NCBI GenBank assembly: GCA_964428745.1
Contig: CAYRYZ010000003.1
Span: 7,270-71,269 of the forward strand
Length of the DNA stretch: 64,000 nucleotides
Direction: 5' to 3'
From: GCA-002713455 sp964428745
GTDB lineage: Bacteria > Fidelibacterota > Marinisomatia > Marinisomatales > TCS55
The notes below the pieces were generated by a model. It had not been told where the DNA came from. It searched no databases and was given only the letters and a program-made list of their open reading frames with translations. The position numbers were made by a program, and so were the translations under genes. Below, piece by piece: positions 8,732-17,269 of this stretch; the stretch's first letter is position 1; the number at the start of each line of letters is the position of its first letter.

Positions 8732-8845
8732 CTATCCTTGTCTCTGTTTATGCTTTGGGTTAGAGCATATTACCTTAACGACGCCATTTCGACGAATGAC
8801 TTTACACTTTGCACAAATCTTTTTTACTGATGATCTTACTTTCAT
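8732..8845 (-). CDS. rpmJ: 50S ribosomal protein L36
   Basis: A 37-residue gene read directly from the sequence: MKVRSSVKKICAKCKVIRRN followed by GVVKVICSNPKHKQRQG. Cys11, Cys14, Cys27 and His32 form the zinc ribbon, so this is the zinc-binding form. Its position between infA (6 bp upstream) and rpsM (9 bp downstream) is the classical location. Confidence 0.97.
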   Translation of the reverse strand: MKVRSSVKKICAKCKVIRRNGVVKVICSNPKHKQRQG

Positions 8846-8851
8846 AAAATT

Positions 8852-9079
8852 TTACTTATTTCTATAGGTTATTCTACCACGTGTTAAATCATATGGTGAG
8901 ATCTCAAGTTTTACTACATCACCGGGCAATATTTTTATAAAATGCATTCTCATTTTTCCACTGACATGTGCTAACACCTCATGTGTATTTTCACCCATTT
9001 CTACCTCAACCCTAAACATAGCATTTGGCAATGTTTCCTTTATAATACCTTCAACTTGTATTGCTTGCTCTTTAGTCAT
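8852..9079 (-). CDS. infA: Translation initiation factor IF-1
   Basis: 75 residues forming one OB-fold: VEGIIKETLPNAMFRVE, then GHE-like NTHEVLAHVSGKMRMHFI, ILPGDVVKLEISPYDLTRGR and a final YRNK. It binds the A site of the 30S subunit during initiation. The start overlaps the map stop by 8 bp, suggesting coupling, and rpmJ follows 6 bp later. Confidence 0.97.
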   Translation of the reverse strand: MTKEQAIQVEGIIKETLPNAMFRVEVEMGENTHEVLAHVSGKMRMHFIKILPGDVVKLEISPYDLTRGRITYRNK

Positions 9080-9833
9080 TGTTATTATTTCTTTGACTAA
9101 GGATTATTGGGCCATTTGATGTTATAGCTATAGTATGCTCAAAATGTGCTGAAACTTCTCCATCTATTGTTCGAATCGTCCATCCATCTGAATCAGTCTT
9201 TATTTCTTTCCTACCCAAATTAATCATGGGCTCTATTGCTATGCACATACCTTCACGAAGTTTATATCCTTGTTTGGGTTCACCGTAATTAGGAATCTGT
9301 GGTTCTTCGTGTAATTCTGTTCCGATACCATGCCCAACAAGTTCACGAACTACCGAATAACCAAATTTCTCAACGTATGATTGAATAGCGTAACCAATGT
9401 CAGATACATAATTATCGGGTGTTGCCTCTGCAATCCCGAGCATTAATGATTTATGAGTAACATCCATTAATTTCTGTTTATCATTAGAAACAATACCAAC
9501 TGAAAACGTCCGAGCATGATCTCCAAAATAACCATCCTTCTCGGCTCCACAATCTATGCCTACAATCTGCCCATCCTTTAAAACTCTATCATTTGGAATT
9601 CCATGAACTACTTCATCATCTACAGATACACATAAGGTTGAAGGAAAACCCATATAACCCTTAAAAGCTGGACGAGCACCACAATTAATAATGAATTCTT
9701 CGGCTCTTTGATCTAGTTCAGTAATTTTAACTCCAGGTTTAACATAATTCGTCAACATATCTAATGTATCTGAAACAATTTGACAACTAGCTGTAATAAA
9801 TTCAATCTCTCGTTTAGTGCGAATACGAATCAT
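9072..9833 (-). CDS. map: Methionine aminopeptidase, type I
   Basis: 253 residues. Removes the initiator methionine from nascent proteins in the cytoplasm using a dinuclear metal centre. The metal ligands lie in VGIDCGAEKDGYFGDHART (two Asp), ELVGHGIGTELHEEPQIPN (His), EPMIN (Glu) and the final SAHFEHTIAIT (Glu). No N-terminal extension is present. It starts immediately after the secY stop and overlaps infA by 8 bp. The adk gene that often lies between secY and map is missing. Confidence 0.97.
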   Translation of the reverse strand: MIRIRTKREIEFITASCQIVSDTLDMLTNYVKPGVKITELDQRAEEFIINCGARPAFKGYMGFPSTLCVSVDDEVVHGIPNDRVLKDGQIVGIDCGAEKDGYFGDHARTFSVGIVSNDKQKLMDVTHKSLMLGIAEATPDNYVSDIGYAIQSYVEKFGYSVVRELVGHGIGTELHEEPQIPNYGEPKQGYKLREGMCIAIEPMINLGRKEIKTDSDGWTIRTIDGEVSAHFEHTIAITSNGPIILSQRNNNND

Positions 9834-11162
9834 TTACATGCGCCTCCTACCTCGGATTTTACCTTTGGTTAGGAATCCATCATAATGGCGGCTCATTAAA
9901 TGTGATTCGATTTGTTGCAATGTATCCAATGCCACTCCAACAATAATTAGCAAACTAGTACCTCCAAAGAAAGAAGCCAAATCATAACTAACATCCATGG
10001 ACTGCATAAGTATATAAGGGAAAATGGCAACCAAGGCTAACGCAAAAGAGCCTGGCAAAGTAACTCGTGACAATATGTTATCAATATATTCAGATGTTTT
10101 TTTCCCAGGCCTAATTCCAGGAATAAATCCACCATGTTGTTTCATCTGCTGTGAGACTTGTGTAGGATCAAATGCAATTGCAGTATAAAAATAAGTGAAA
10201 AACACAATCATTATCCCAAAAATGAACCAATAAAACGGATGATCAAATGAGAACCATCTCATTACACCTTGCATAAAATCATTATCGCTAAAGAAGGTTG
10301 CTATTGTGCTTGGTATAAACATAATGGATTGAGCAAAAATAATTGGCATTACGCCAGCTGTATTAACTTTTAATGGAATGTGGGTTGATTGGCCACCATA
10401 AACTTTACGACCAACAACTCTTTTTGCATATGAAACAGGGATCTTTCTAGTCCCTTGAGTAAGAAGAACAACAAAAGCAATCACAACAAACATTATTCCT
10501 ATTAAAATAACTTCGCTCAATAGGCCTCTTACACCTTCACTTATAAGAGCAATTTCACTCACGATTACATTAGGCACGCGCGATATAATCCCTACCATAA
10601 TAATCAATGAAATCCCATTGCCAATACCTCTTTCAGTAATTCGTTCACCTAGCCACATAAGTAAAATAGTCCCGGTGATTAGACTAACAGTCCCTGTAAA
10701 AACAAAACTAAAGCCTGGGTTAATAACTACTGATTGACCACCTGAAGACATTGAAGGTAAAAATACGGCAACAATTCCATAGGCCTGCATTGCTGAAATC
10801 AAAACCGTAAGATAGCGTGTTATTTGTGTGATTTTTTTGCGCCCTGCTTCACCTTCTTTCTGTAGTCTCTGAAAATATGGAACAACCGTACTCATTAGTT
10901 GAATAATAATTGATGCGGAGATATAGGGCATGATACCCAGGGCAAATAAAGTAGCTTTTTCAAATGCTCCACCTGCAAAAAGATTATAAAGACCAAGCAA
11001 AGTGTTCTGATATCCTTGAAATGCAGCTGAAAGTGCATTCGCATCAATACCTGGTATTGGAATATGGGCTCCTAAACGAACTGATACAAGCACGCCAAGT
11101 GTAAATAATACACGTTTCCTTAGATCAGGAATAGCAAAAATATTTTTGAATTTATCAATCAC
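9834..11162 (-). CDS. secY: Protein translocase subunit SecY
   Basis: 442 residues with ten predicted membrane helices; the channel of the Sec translocon, working with SecE (33734-33913). Diagnostic parts are LGAHIPIPGIDANAL, ALGIMPYISASIIIQL, the loop with PVSYAKRVVG that meets the ribosome or SecA, and TAGVMPIIFA. The start codon is GTG; the sequence TAGTG shares its G with the rplO stop, a 1-bp overlap. map follows with no spacer. Confidence 0.98.
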   Translation of the reverse strand: MIDKFKNIFAIPDLRKRVLFTLGVLVSVRLGAHIPIPGIDANALSAAFQGYQNTLLGLYNLFAGGAFEKATLFALGIMPYISASIIIQLMSTVVPYFQRLQKEGEAGRKKITQITRYLTVLISAMQAYGIVAVFLPSMSSGGQSVVINPGFSFVFTGTVSLITGTILLMWLGERITERGIGNGISLIIMVGIISRVPNVIVSEIALISEGVRGLLSEVILIGIMFVVIAFVVLLTQGTRKIPVSYAKRVVGRKVYGGQSTHIPLKVNTAGVMPIIFAQSIMFIPSTIATFFSDNDFMQGVMRWFSFDHPFYWFIFGIMIVFFTYFYTAIAFDPTQVSQQMKQHGGFIPGIRPGKKTSEYIDNILSRVTLPGSFALALVAIFPYILMQSMDVSYDLASFFGGTSLLIIVGVALDTLQQIESHLMSRHYDGFLTKGKIRGRRRM

Positions 11163-11602
11163 TATTGTTCCGTAACCTTCCCACCAGCTTTCGTAATTTT
11201 TTCTTTTGCTGAATTGCTAAAAGCATTAGCAATCACATCCAGTTTTTTATTTAACTTACCATTACCTAAAATTTTAATAGGGCGCATCGCATGCTTAACT
11301 AGACCATTATCCTTTAGAACGTTTGCATCAACTAAACCTTCATTTAAACTTTCTAGATCAGCAATATTTACTACTTGAAATTCTTTTTTAAATAAATAAT
11401 TAGAGAATCCACGTTTCGGTAAGCGACGATGCAGCGGCATTTGGCCACCTTCAAACCAAGGTCGATGCTTCGAGCCTGATCGAGAATGATATCCTTTGTC
11501 TCCTCTACCAGCATTCCTCCCTAATCCAGAGCCATGGCCGCGACCTACACGTTTTTTACTGCTTGTTGCTCCATTCGATGGTTTTAATTCACCAAGCTTC
11601 AT
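11162..11602 (-). CDS. rplO: 50S ribosomal protein L15
   Basis: 146 residues. The basic glycine-rich N-terminus is typical: MKLGELKPSNGATSSKKRVG, then RGHGSGLGRNAGRGDKGYHS and FEGGQMPLHRRLPKRGF. It contacts many 23S rRNA helices late in assembly. It overlaps rpmD and secY by one base each, so all three are probably translationally coupled. Confidence 0.97.
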   Translation of the reverse strand: MKLGELKPSNGATSSKKRVGRGHGSGLGRNAGRGDKGYHSRSGSKHRPWFEGGQMPLHRRLPKRGFSNYLFKKEFQVVNIADLESLNEGLVDANVLKDNGLVKHAMRPIKILGNGKLNKKLDVIANAFSNSAKEKITKAGGKVTEQ

Positions 11603-11790
11603 TAGGATTCCTCAACCTTAACTAAGAAACTAACTTTATCAATCATACCTCTTATAGCTGCTGAATCTTTCTTATGAACAGTTTGATTCATTTTTCTCAG
11701 GCCAAGAGCTTTTAAAGTCAATTTTGCTTTCTTTTTATAACCAATTTGACTTTTTATTTGAGTGATTGATAAGCTTTTCGCTTTAACCAT
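11602..11790 (-). CDS. rpmD: 50S ribosomal protein L30
   Basis: 62 residues: SITQIKSQIGYKKKAKLTLK, then the family motif ALGLRKMNQTV and a final MIDKVSFLVKVEES. This is the short bacterial form. It lies 2 bp after rpsE and overlaps rplO by 1 bp. Confidence 0.95.
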   Translation of the reverse strand: MVKAKSLSITQIKSQIGYKKKAKLTLKALGLRKMNQTVHKKDSAAIRGMIDKVSFLVKVEES

Positions 11791-11792
11791 TA

Positions 11793-12290
11793 CTAATTAA
11801 AAACCTCTTTTATTGTGATCCCTCGCTTATTTGCAATACTTACAACATCCTTGAGGCTGGACAAAGCTTTCATCGTAGCTTTAGTTACATTTAATTGATT
11901 ATTTGAACCAAATCTTTTTGTTAAAATATTTTGGATTCCGACCTGCTCCATTAATGCTCTTACTGCTGACCCTGCAATAATTCCAGTCCCTGGCGAAGCA
12001 GGCTTTAGCATAACTTGACTTGCACCATAACGAGAAACAATCTTATGTGGTATAGTTTTGTTAACTAAATTTATTTTAACTATGTTCTGTTTGGCTTCTT
12101 CCTTAGCCTTGCTTATAGCCGTCATTACTTCTCCAGCTTTTCCTTGACCAATGCCGACGTGCCCATTGCCATCTCCAATTGCAACCAATGCGCCAAATCT
12201 AAAATTCTTTCCCCTAGAAGTCACCTTTGAGACTCGGGTTACTCGAATAACTGATTCTTCTTTTAAATCTAACTCAGCAGGATTAATCAT
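11793..12290 (-). CDS. rpsE: 30S ribosomal protein S5
   Basis: 165 residues. The double-stranded RNA-binding domain shows RVTRVSKVTSRGKNFRFGAL and VAIGDGNGHVGIGQGKAGEV. The C-terminal domain shows ASPGTGIIAGSAVRALMEQV. It shapes the mRNA entrance and decoding fidelity. The gene sits 18 bp after rplR and 2 bp before rpmD. Confidence 0.97.
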   Translation of the reverse strand: MINPAELDLKEESVIRVTRVSKVTSRGKNFRFGALVAIGDGNGHVGIGQGKAGEVMTAISKAKEEAKQNIVKINLVNKTIPHKIVSRYGASQVMLKPASPGTGIIAGSAVRALMEQVGIQNILTKRFGSNNQLNVTKATMKALSSLKDVVSIANKRGITIKEVFN

Positions 12291-12308
12291 AATATTCTTT
12301 CCAACTTT

Positions 12309-12680
12309 TTAAAATTTTAGGCCAGCTTCTCTCGCAGCTTCTGCGACAGCTTTAACACGACCATGATAAGGATATCCATTCCTATCAAATACAACTTTAT
12401 TAACTTTATTATTTATTGCTCGCTCCGCCAAAACCTTGCCAACTGTAGAGCTAATTTCAATTTTAGATTTTGTTTTGGCTATTTCTTTTTGCAAAGATTT
12501 TTCATTTGATGATGCAGAAACAAGAGTCGCACCTTTATGGTCATCTATAATTTGCACACTAATATGCTTGCTTGATCGATATACAACCATACGCAAGCGT
12601 TCAAAATGAAACATATTATCCCTCTTGCTTCGATTGCGTCTACGTTTGTTGCGTACATTTTTTAATGATATATTTTTCAT
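12309..12680 (-). CDS. rplR: 50S ribosomal protein L18
   Basis: 123 residues; binds 5S rRNA together with L5. The N-terminus is very basic (KNVRNKRRRNRSKRDN), followed by RLRMVVYRSSKHISVQIIDD and the C-terminal VVFDRNGYPYHGRVKAVAEA. It overlaps the rplF stop by one base. Confidence 0.97.
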   Translation of the reverse strand: MKNISLKNVRNKRRRNRSKRDNMFHFERLRMVVYRSSKHISVQIIDDHKGATLVSASSNEKSLQKEIAKTKSKIEISSTVGKVLAERAINNKVNKVVFDRNGYPYHGRVKAVAEAAREAGLKF

Positions 12681-13225
12681 TACGCAGTTTCTCCACCAAC
12701 AGTTTTACCTTGCTTCGATCTTACATATTCATCTTTATAACGAATTCCTTTACCTTTATATGGCTCAGGCTTTCTAAAAGAACGAATTTTTGCTGCAACT
12801 TCACCCACTAATTGTTTATTTATTCCACTAATAATTAGCTCCGTTTTATTTGCTTTAATTTCAATTCCTTCTGGGGGCTCAAAATATATTTCGTGTGAAT
12901 ATCCTAATTGGAATACTAGATATTTACCTTGCATATTAGCTTGATAACCAACCCCTCGTATTTCCAATTCTTTTGCAAATCCTTCAGTGACTCCATGAAC
13001 ACCATTTGAGATTAATTGACGGGTAGTGCCATGTAAAGAGCGATGACTTCTTGAGTCAGAAGGCCTCTCAACCGAGAGATTTCCATCAGATTGAGTAACT
13101 TTCATGTCTTCATGGTATGGCACAAGAAGATTACCCTTAGGACCTTTAATATTTACTAGACCAGGGCTTAGCGTTATATTGACAGTTTCTGGCAATTCTA
13201 TGTTCATTTGACCTATTCTTGACAT
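12680..13225 (-). CDS. rplF: 50S ribosomal protein L6
   Basis: 181 residues from the ATG at 13225 (MSRIGQMNIELPETVNI). An upstream in-frame ATG at 13270 would add 15 residues inside rpsH that are not L6-like, so the shorter start is preferred. The two L6 repeats are visible, with ISNGVHGVTEGFAKELEIRG in the middle and PEPYKGKGIRYKDEYVRSKQ near the C-terminus. L6 lies near the GTPase centre of the 50S subunit. Confidence 0.96.
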   Translation of the reverse strand: MSRIGQMNIELPETVNITLSPGLVNIKGPKGNLLVPYHEDMKVTQSDGNLSVERPSDSRSHRSLHGTTRQLISNGVHGVTEGFAKELEIRGVGYQANMQGKYLVFQLGYSHEIYFEPPEGIEIKANKTELIISGINKQLVGEVAAKIRSFRKPEPYKGKGIRYKDEYVRSKQGKTVGGETA

Positions 13226-13232
13226 AATACTG

Positions 13233-13631
13233 CTACCAAACCTTACAAAGAACTTCACCGCCAACACCAAAACGTTTAGCAGTTTTATTAGAAATCACAC
13301 CTTTTGAAGTTGACAATATTGAAATACCTAATCCATCTAAAACGCGAGGTATCTCACCACTACCAACATAAACTCTTAGTCCAGGCTTACTTACCCTCTC
13401 AATACCAGATATAACAGCTTCTCCTTTTCTATCGTATTTAATGAAGACTCGAATTAGAGACTTAACACCATTTTGGATAAACATAAAATCTTTAATGTAA
13501 CTTTCTTCTTTTAAAATGAATGCAATACGCTTCTTCAGATTAGACGATGGAATATCAACAAATCTTTTATCTACAGCCATTCCATTTCGAATCCGAGTTA
13601 TCATATCAGCGATTGGATCAGTCATTGACAT
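13233..13631 (-). CDS. rpsH: 30S ribosomal protein S8
   Basis: 132 residues starting MSMTDPIADMITRIRNGMAV and ending with the RNA-binding signature STSKGVISNKTAKRFGVGGE followed by VLCKVW. S8 binds the central domain of 16S rRNA and in E. coli also represses the spc operon; no matching mRNA hairpin was examined here. It is 9 bp after rpsN and 7 bp before rplF. Confidence 0.98.
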   Translation of the reverse strand: MSMTDPIADMITRIRNGMAVDKRFVDIPSSNLKKRIAFILKEESYIKDFMFIQNGVKSLIRVFIKYDRKGEAVISGIERVSKPGLRVYVGSGEIPRVLDGLGISILSTSKGVISNKTAKRFGVGGEVLCKVW

Positions 13632-13640
13632 ATCAATCTC

Positions 13641-13826
13641 CTACCAGCTTGCCTTTGTGACACCAGGGATCTCACCCCTAAGAGCCATTTCTCTAAAACA
13701 AATACGACACAATCCAAATTTTCTCAAATAACCATCTGATCGTCCACAACTAAAACAACGATTATAAGCACGAGTGCTAAACTTGGCTTTTCTTTTTGAC
13801 TTAACAACGAGCGCTTTTCTAGCCAT
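13641..13826 (-). CDS. rpsN: 30S ribosomal protein S14, zinc-binding short form
   Basis: 61 residues, the short form of S14. Cys24, Cys27, Cys40 and Cys43 (CFSC and CRIC) form the zinc site, and the C-terminus LRGEIPGVTKASW is canonical. It overlaps the rplE stop by 8 bp and is followed 9 bp later by rpsH. Confidence 0.98.
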   Translation of the reverse strand: MARKALVVKSKRKAKFSTRAYNRCFSCGRSDGYLRKFGLCRICFREMALRGEIPGVTKASW

Positions 13827-14421
13827 CAGATACCTCAGATTTTTCTTTTACAGGTTTTTCCTTTAGGGGAAGTCCAATAAGTTTTAATAACCAATATGAT
13901 TCGTCATTTGAATTAGCTGATGTTAAAAACGTGACATCCATTCCTCTAACACTATCAATTTTATCATAATCAATTTCAGTAAAAATTATTTGCTCTTTTA
14001 CACCAAAAGAGTAATTTCCTCTACCGTCAAATGATTTAAATGATAGCCCGCGAAAATCACGTGTTCGAGGTAAAGCTATACTAATTAACCTTTCCATAAA
14101 ATCATACATTCTATTCCCACGTAGAGTTACTTTACACCCTACAGGAAACCCTTTTCGAATTTTAAAATTTGAAATGTCTTTTTTTGAAAGTGTAGTTACA
14201 GGTCTTTGGCCAGTGATCAAAGTTAATTCTTGGATAGCGCTTTCTAATTTTTTCGGATTATCCTTCGCGTCTCCAATTCCCATATTTAATGAAATTTGTG
14301 TTAACATAGGTACTTCCATAACGTTTTTATAATTAAAACGTTCAGTCATAGATGAAACGACTTCTTCCAAATACCTTTTTTTAAGATATGGCACTGTTTT
14401 ATTTATTTTCTTATCAACCAT
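13819..14421 (-). CDS. rplE: 50S ribosomal protein L5
   Basis: 200 residues, slightly longer than average because of a charged C-terminal tail (PLKEKPVKEKSEVSDG) and an N-terminal extension. The core shows SLNMGIGDAKDNPKKLESA, LITGQRPVTTLSKKDISNFK and the loop with PRTRDFRGLSFKSFDGRGNY. L5 carries 5S rRNA into the 50S subunit and contacts P-site tRNA. The tail overlaps rpsN by 8 bp. Confidence 0.97.
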   Translation of the reverse strand: MVDKKINKTVPYLKKRYLEEVVSSMTERFNYKNVMEVPMLTQISLNMGIGDAKDNPKKLESAIQELTLITGQRPVTTLSKKDISNFKIRKGFPVGCKVTLRGNRMYDFMERLISIALPRTRDFRGLSFKSFDGRGNYSFGVKEQIIFTEIDYDKIDSVRGMDVTFLTSANSNDESYWLLKLIGLPLKEKPVKEKSEVSDG

Positions 14422-14423
14422 AA

Positions 14424-14732
14424 TTATAAACTAATCTCATCACCAGTTTTTATTGCGATCCTAACTTTTGATCCATCATCTAACTTCTTATAACCAATTC
14501 GAGTAGGTTTTCCACTATGGATTAACATGACATTTGATATGTGAATAGAGCCCTCTCTTTCTACTATTCCACCTTGAGGATTATCTTGAGATGGCTTTGT
14601 ATGACGCTTTATTAAGTTTACTCCTTCAATAATAACTCTTTCTTTTTGGGGGTGAACATAAAGTATTTTACCTTCTTTACCTTTATGATTTCCGCTCATC
14701 ACTCTAACAGTCATTCCAGTTTTAAGATGCAT
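14424..14732 (-). CDS. rplX: 50S ribosomal protein L24
   Basis: 102 residues with an N-terminal KOW motif (MTVRVMSGNHKGKEGKILYV), then VNLIKRHTKPSQDNPQGGIV. L24 is an assembly initiator at the 5' end of 23S rRNA. It overlaps rplN by one base and precedes rplE by 2 bp. Confidence 0.97.
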   Translation of the reverse strand: MHLKTGMTVRVMSGNHKGKEGKILYVHPQKERVIIEGVNLIKRHTKPSQDNPQGGIVEREGSIHISNVMLIHSGKPTRIGYKKLDDGSKVRIAIKTGDEISL

Positions 14733-15100
14733 TAGATAACCTCCGGCGCCATTGATACAATTTTCATATACCCACTATCACGTAGCTCACGAGCAACTGG
14801 GCCTAGGACTCTAGTCCCTCGTGGTTCACCAGCCTCATTAAGTAATACTGCCGCATTATCATCAAAACGAATATAAGATCCATCTGAGCGTCTAATTTCT
14901 TTTTTTGTCCGCACAACGACTGCTCTTGTAACCTGTCCTTTTTTAACCATACCATCAGGTATAGCTTGCTTAACCGTAACTACGATAAGATCACCGATAG
15001 AAGCATATCTTCTACGACTACCACCTAAAACTTTAAAGCAGAGTACTTCACGTGCTCCCGAATTATCAGCAACTTTTAATCTTGTTTCTTGTTGAATCAC
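14732..15100 (-). CDS. rplN: 50S ribosomal protein L14
   Basis: 122 residues of the normal length. Diagnostic parts are MIQQETRLKVADNSGAREVL, the basic VVRTKKEIRRSDGSYIRFDD and the late PRGTRVLGPVARELRDSGYM. L14 forms an intersubunit bridge. It is 6 bp after rpsQ and overlaps rplX by one base. Confidence 0.98.
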   Translation of the reverse strand: MIQQETRLKVADNSGAREVLCFKVLGGSRRRYASIGDLIVVTVKQAIPDGMVKKGQVTRAVVVRTKKEIRRSDGSYIRFDDNAAVLLNEAGEPRGTRVLGPVARELRDSGYMKIVSMAPEVI

Positions 15101-15106
15101 TATTAA

Positions 15107-15370
15107 TTATCCAATTTTGATCGATTCTCTAATAATTTCACCAACATACCATCTTTTTCTTTTGCTCATTGGGCGCATAGAATTTATTTTTACTATATCT
15201 CCAATTTTTGGTTGAACTGATTTAACGTGCGCCAAAACCTTTTTACTACGTTTGACGTATTTACCATAAACGGGATGAGGGATTTTTCTGGTAATCTGGA
15301 CAACAACTGTTTTTTCCATTTTATCACTTAATACTTCTCCAGTCATTGTCTGTTTCTTTCTTAAATCCAT
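15107..15370 (-). CDS. rpsQ: 30S ribosomal protein S17
   Basis: 87 residues, an OB-fold protein binding 16S rRNA helix 11. The pattern GEVLSDKMEKTVVVQITRKI and HPVYGKYVKRSKKVLAHV is canonical. It lies between rpmC (3 bp) and rplN (6 bp). Confidence 0.97.
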   Translation of the reverse strand: MDLRKKQTMTGEVLSDKMEKTVVVQITRKIPHPVYGKYVKRSKKVLAHVKSVQPKIGDIVKINSMRPMSKRKRWYVGEIIRESIKIG

Positions 15371-15373
15371 AAA

Positions 15374-15589
15374 TTATTTTTTATCCTTATTCCCACGCAA
15401 ACCTAAATCAAATTCTTTCTTTATTGTTTTTAATTGGGCAATCTCTTTTTTTAATGATTTTATTTGCAAAGGATCTTCAAGTTGTTGCATTGCTTTTTGA
15501 AATTTCAAGTTTTGTAATGCTTCTTCATTATCTAAAATCGTAGTAGAAATATCCAAAAAGTCTAAATTATTTAAGTCTCTTTTCTTCAT
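15374..15589 (-). CDS. rpmC: 50S ribosomal protein L29
   Basis: 71 residues, almost entirely helical, ending in QLKTIKKEFDLGLRGNKDKK. The central NLKFQKAMQQLEDPLQIKSL is the L29 motif in which a leucine-Arg/Lys-phenylalanine pattern is followed by Q. L29 sits near the polypeptide exit. It overlaps rplP by one base. Confidence 0.95.
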   Translation of the reverse strand: MKKRDLNNLDFLDISTTILDNEEALQNLKFQKAMQQLEDPLQIKSLKKEIAQLKTIKKEFDLGLRGNKDKK

Positions 15590-16002
15590 TATACTTCTCT
15601 ACGATTCACTACTTTAGTTTTGATAGGTAACTTATGAGAAGCATTATGGAAGGCTTCTTCTGCGCCTGATCGATCAACTCCTTCTACTTCAAATAAAATG
15701 CGCCCTGGCTTTACAACCGCCACCCAATATTCAGGCGTTCCTTTGCCCTTACCCATTCTAGTCTCTGCAGGTTTTTTAGTAATAGACTTATCAGGAAAAA
15801 TTCGAATCCACATTTTACCAACCTTACGAACAACGCGAGTAATTGATATACGGCATGCTTCGATTTGACGACTTGTTATCCATCCAGGCTCCATTGCTTT
15901 CAAACCATAAGATCCAAAAGCAACATACTCTCCTCCTTTAGCAGTCCCTCTAGTATTTCCTCTATGATGTCTTCTAAACTTTGTTTTTTTTGGTTCAAGC
16001 AT
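15589..16002 (-). CDS. rplP: 50S ribosomal protein L16
   Basis: 137 residues: KTKFRRHHRGNTRGTAKGGE, the basic ITSRQIEACRISITRVVRKV and RMGKGKGTPEYWVAVVKPGR. L16 helps position A-site tRNA. The gene starts 3 bp after rpsC and overlaps rpmC by one base. Confidence 0.98.
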   Translation of the reverse strand: MLEPKKTKFRRHHRGNTRGTAKGGEYVAFGSYGLKAMEPGWITSRQIEACRISITRVVRKVGKMWIRIFPDKSITKKPAETRMGKGKGTPEYWVAVVKPGRILFEVEGVDRSGAEEAFHNASHKLPIKTKVVNRREV

Positions 16003-16005
16003 TAC

Positions 16006-16635
16006 TTATTTCCTAGATGACTCTCCATTACATATCCATACTTTAATTCCTATTATACCATACTGAGTTTTCGCTTCAGTTAGAACATAATCTATATCTG
16101 CACGTAAAGTATGTAAAGGTACACGGCCTTGAGAAAATTTTTCACTACGTGCGATTTCCACACCTCCAAGGCGACCAGCAACGTTAATTCTTATTCCTTC
16201 AGCCCCCATACGCATCGTGGATTGGATAGCTTTATTAACAACACGACGGTAAGAAACTTTTTTCATTAATTGATGTGCGATATTAGATCCGACTAAGGCA
16301 GCATCCAACTCAGGTCTTTTTACTTCAGAAATATTAACCTGTACATTTTTATCAGTTAACTGTTTTATCTCATCTTTTAATCTATTTACCTCTTCTCCAC
16401 CCTTACCTATAACTATCCCAGGGCGAGCTGTATATATAGTGACAGTTACAGTTTTTGATGAGCGACTGATATCGACACGTGATATTCCTGCATTTGGAAG
16501 ACGAGCTTTTAAATATCTGCGGACCCTCAAATCTTCTTCAAGTCCAATTGTAAAACTTTTATTTGCAAACCATGTAGAACGCCAATTTTTATTAACTTGC
16601 AATCTAAAACCAACTGGATGAGTTTTTTGTCCCAA
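16006..16635 (-). CDS. rpsC: 30S ribosomal protein S3
   Basis: 209 residues starting at TTG (16633-16635), read as MGQKTHPVGFRLQVNKNWRS, which is the family N-terminus. A GGAGG Shine-Dalgarno directly after the rplV stop supports this start; an in-frame ATG at 16668 would add 11 unrelated residues inside rplV. The KH domain carries ARPGIVIGKGGEEVNRLKDE. S3 lines the mRNA entrance and has helicase activity. The gene ends 3 bp before rplP. Confidence 0.96.
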   Translation of the reverse strand: MGQKTHPVGFRLQVNKNWRSTWFANKSFTIGLEEDLRVRRYLKARLPNAGISRVDISRSSKTVTVTIYTARPGIVIGKGGEEVNRLKDEIKQLTDKNVQVNISEVKRPELDAALVGSNIAHQLMKKVSYRRVVNKAIQSTMRMGAEGIRINVAGRLGGVEIARSEKFSQGRVPLHTLRADIDYVLTEAKTQYGIIGIKVWICNGESSRK

Positions 16636-16640
16636 ATGGG

Positions 16641-16647
16641 CCTCCTT
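16641..16647 (-). promoter_or_regulatory. Shine-Dalgarno deciding the TTG start of rpsC
   Basis: On the - strand the rplV stop TAA runs into AAGGAGG, and TTG follows after five bases. The strong match and correct spacing decide the non-ATG start of rpsC. Confidence 0.85.
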
Positions 16648-16993
16648 AATTCTTTTTATCAGACACAATTATTGTTAAATGTGCTGTTGGTTTATTTAAT
16701 TTTGAAATTCGACCCATGGATGCAGCTCTAAAACGCTTCATATGAGGACCACCATTGGCAAAACATTCCTTCACAAAAAGGCCATCACTACTAACATTTC
16801 CGTCTTTTGCCTGTACAATTAAATTGTGGTATGCTGATCTTAGAGTTTTTTCAATCTGCAGTGCTGCTTTTGCTTTTGAAAAATGTAAATAGTTTAGCGC
16901 CACTTCAAATTTAGCTCCTCTTATTTCATTTAAAACAACCCGAATTTTTCGAGGAGATTGTCTAATATGTCTTGTTATTGCCTTTGCTTCCAT
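16646..16993 (-). CDS. rplV: 50S ribosomal protein L22
   Basis: 115 residues. The globular part shows MEAKAITRHIRQSPRKIRVV and the extended hairpin that reaches into the exit tunnel includes FANGGPHMKRFRAASMGRIS. The tunnel loop looks intact, with none of the duplications known from macrolide-resistant forms. It follows rpsS by 5 bp. Confidence 0.98.
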   Translation of the reverse strand: MEAKAITRHIRQSPRKIRVVLNEIRGAKFEVALNYLHFSKAKAALQIEKTLRSAYHNLIVQAKDGNVSSDGLFVKECFANGGPHMKRFRAASMGRISKLNKPTAHLTIIVSDKKN

Positions 16994-16998
16994 AATAA

Positions 16999-17268
16999 CT
17001 AATTTTTTCTATCTCCAGAATGCAATCTAAAGGTTCTAGTAGGAGCAAACTCACCAAACTTATGACCAACCATATTCTCGTAGACAAATACTGGTATAAA
17101 CTTATTACCGTTATGAACAGCAAATGTATGGCCTACAAAGTCTGGAGTAATCATTGATCTTCTTGACCATGTTTTAATAACTTGTTTTTTACCGCCATCA
17201 TTTATTTTCTCAACCTTCTTTTGAAGTTTAGGGTCAACATATGGTCCTTTTTTTATTGATCGGGCCAT
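16999..17268 (-). CDS. rpsS: 30S ribosomal protein S19
   Basis: 89 residues starting MARSIKKGPYVDPKLQKKVE, with the conserved TWSRRSMITPDFVGHTFAVH and KFGEFAPTRTF. S19 sits in the 30S head near S13. One base separates it from rplB. Confidence 0.98.
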   Translation of the reverse strand: MARSIKKGPYVDPKLQKKVEKINDGGKKQVIKTWSRRSMITPDFVGHTFAVHNGNKFIPVFVYENMVGHKFGEFAPTRTFRLHSGDRKN

Positions 17269-17269
17269 C

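Noticed and set aside
13226..13270. 15-residue N-terminal extension of L6
   Set aside because: It overlaps rpsH and the ATG at 13225 gives the canonical MSRIG start.
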